From Palsa-504 sp050010815 (lineage in GTDB: Bacteria > Actinomycetota > Actinomycetes > Streptosporangiales > Streptosporangiaceae), in NCBI GenBank assembly GCA_050010815.1, contig JBEKKH010000123.1:1-15333 (forward strand): DNA of 15,333 bases, written 5' to 3'. Under the pieces are notes generated by a model. The model searched no databases and was not told the DNA's origin. It saw nothing but the letters and a program-made list of their open reading frames with translations. Position 1 is the stretch's first letter; every line of letters starts with the position of its first letter. Shown in pieces: positions 15,055 through 15,333 of this stretch. The position numbers were made by a program, and so were the translations under genes.

Positions 15055-15333
15055 GTGTGGTCAAGACTGCCCTGCCGGACAGACAATGCCATGACGGTCG
15101 ACTCAGCGCCGACGTAGCGGACGTTGCTGGTGCTAGTCCACCGATCCCAGGAACTACCCTCGTTAGCAGGCTGGTTGCGCGTCCTGCGGCACGAGCAAAC
15201 TGGGAAGCAGGGCGCAAACAATGTCGACTCCGCACGCGAGCTTGAGATGACTGTAGCCTGGTAGCACACTGACCGGTCTAGCGGATGGTCCTCGATGCGT
15301 TACTCCTTCGTTCATGGCGCGGCAAGCCGAATT
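15055..15333 (+). ncRNA. Possible 5' part of a group II intron (runs off the window)
   Basis: This stretch has no credible reading frame. GTGTG at 15055-15059 resembles the GUGYG 5' end of group II introns. GCTTGAGATGACTGTAGCCT (15240-15259) and GCGGCAAGCCGAATT (15319-15333) look like segments I associate with domain I of bacterial introns, from memory rather than alignment. The reverse-transcriptase gene and domains V-VI would lie beyond the window. It could instead be another structured RNA or simply unconstrained spacer. Confidence 0.3.

Overview
This is high-GC DNA with actinobacterial hallmarks: remnants of DUF5753 and DUF397 regulators, a MocR-type regulator, a VapC-like PIN toxin family, and dense GTG/ATG genes with ATGA overlaps. 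A soil or plant-associated filamentous actinomycete is likely (inference); the species cannot be told from the sequence. The window is an accessory region in which intact one- to three-gene modules are separated by broken pieces of other genes, often joined end to end.

Layout. 45-689 (-): RibD/DHFR-like reductase. 690-1190: remnants of an IS1182-type transposase (+) and a TPR protein (-). 964-1862 (-): a type II toxin-antitoxin pair, an RHH antitoxin followed by a PIN toxin whose expected stop appears to have mutated to a sense codon. 2141-5969 (+): a tightly coupled operon of PadR regulator, MacB/LolD-type ATPase and FtsX-type permease, preceded by a perfect inverted repeat and followed by a very strong hairpin. 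6092-6750: two DUF5753 fragments on opposite strands plus a DUF397 stub. 6751-8921: divergent PNPOx-family flavoprotein and MocR regulator sharing a promoter rich in ACTGG/CCAGT motifs. 9295-9992: hexamer repeat, a second PIN tail, and the frameshifted C-terminal end of a PQQ-type beta-propeller protein. 10266-11192 (-): D-2-hydroxyacid dehydrogenase family. 11451-12379: prolyl oligopeptidase propeller fragment (+) abutting a tyrosine recombinase fragment (-). 12677-13658: divergent carboxymuconolactone decarboxylase-like protein and HxlR regulator. 13936-14724 (-): tyrosine recombinase with all catalytic residues but a shortened N-terminal domain. 14805-15333: non-coding, with a GNRA-loop hairpin and a sequence that may be the 5' part of a group II intron.

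How the genes work together. Three modules pair a regulator with its probable target: PadR with the exporter, MocR with the PNPOx protein, HxlR with the CMD protein. The toxin-antitoxin pair is a fourth module. Between them the DNA looks like a recombination graveyard. The most informative features are two recombinase copies whose internal deletions remove different parts of the same gene, and two PIN 3' ends that differ at the stop codon. No proven new defence or biosynthetic system is visible; the best candidates for something unusual are the recombinase pair with its conserved leader and the structured non-coding right end.
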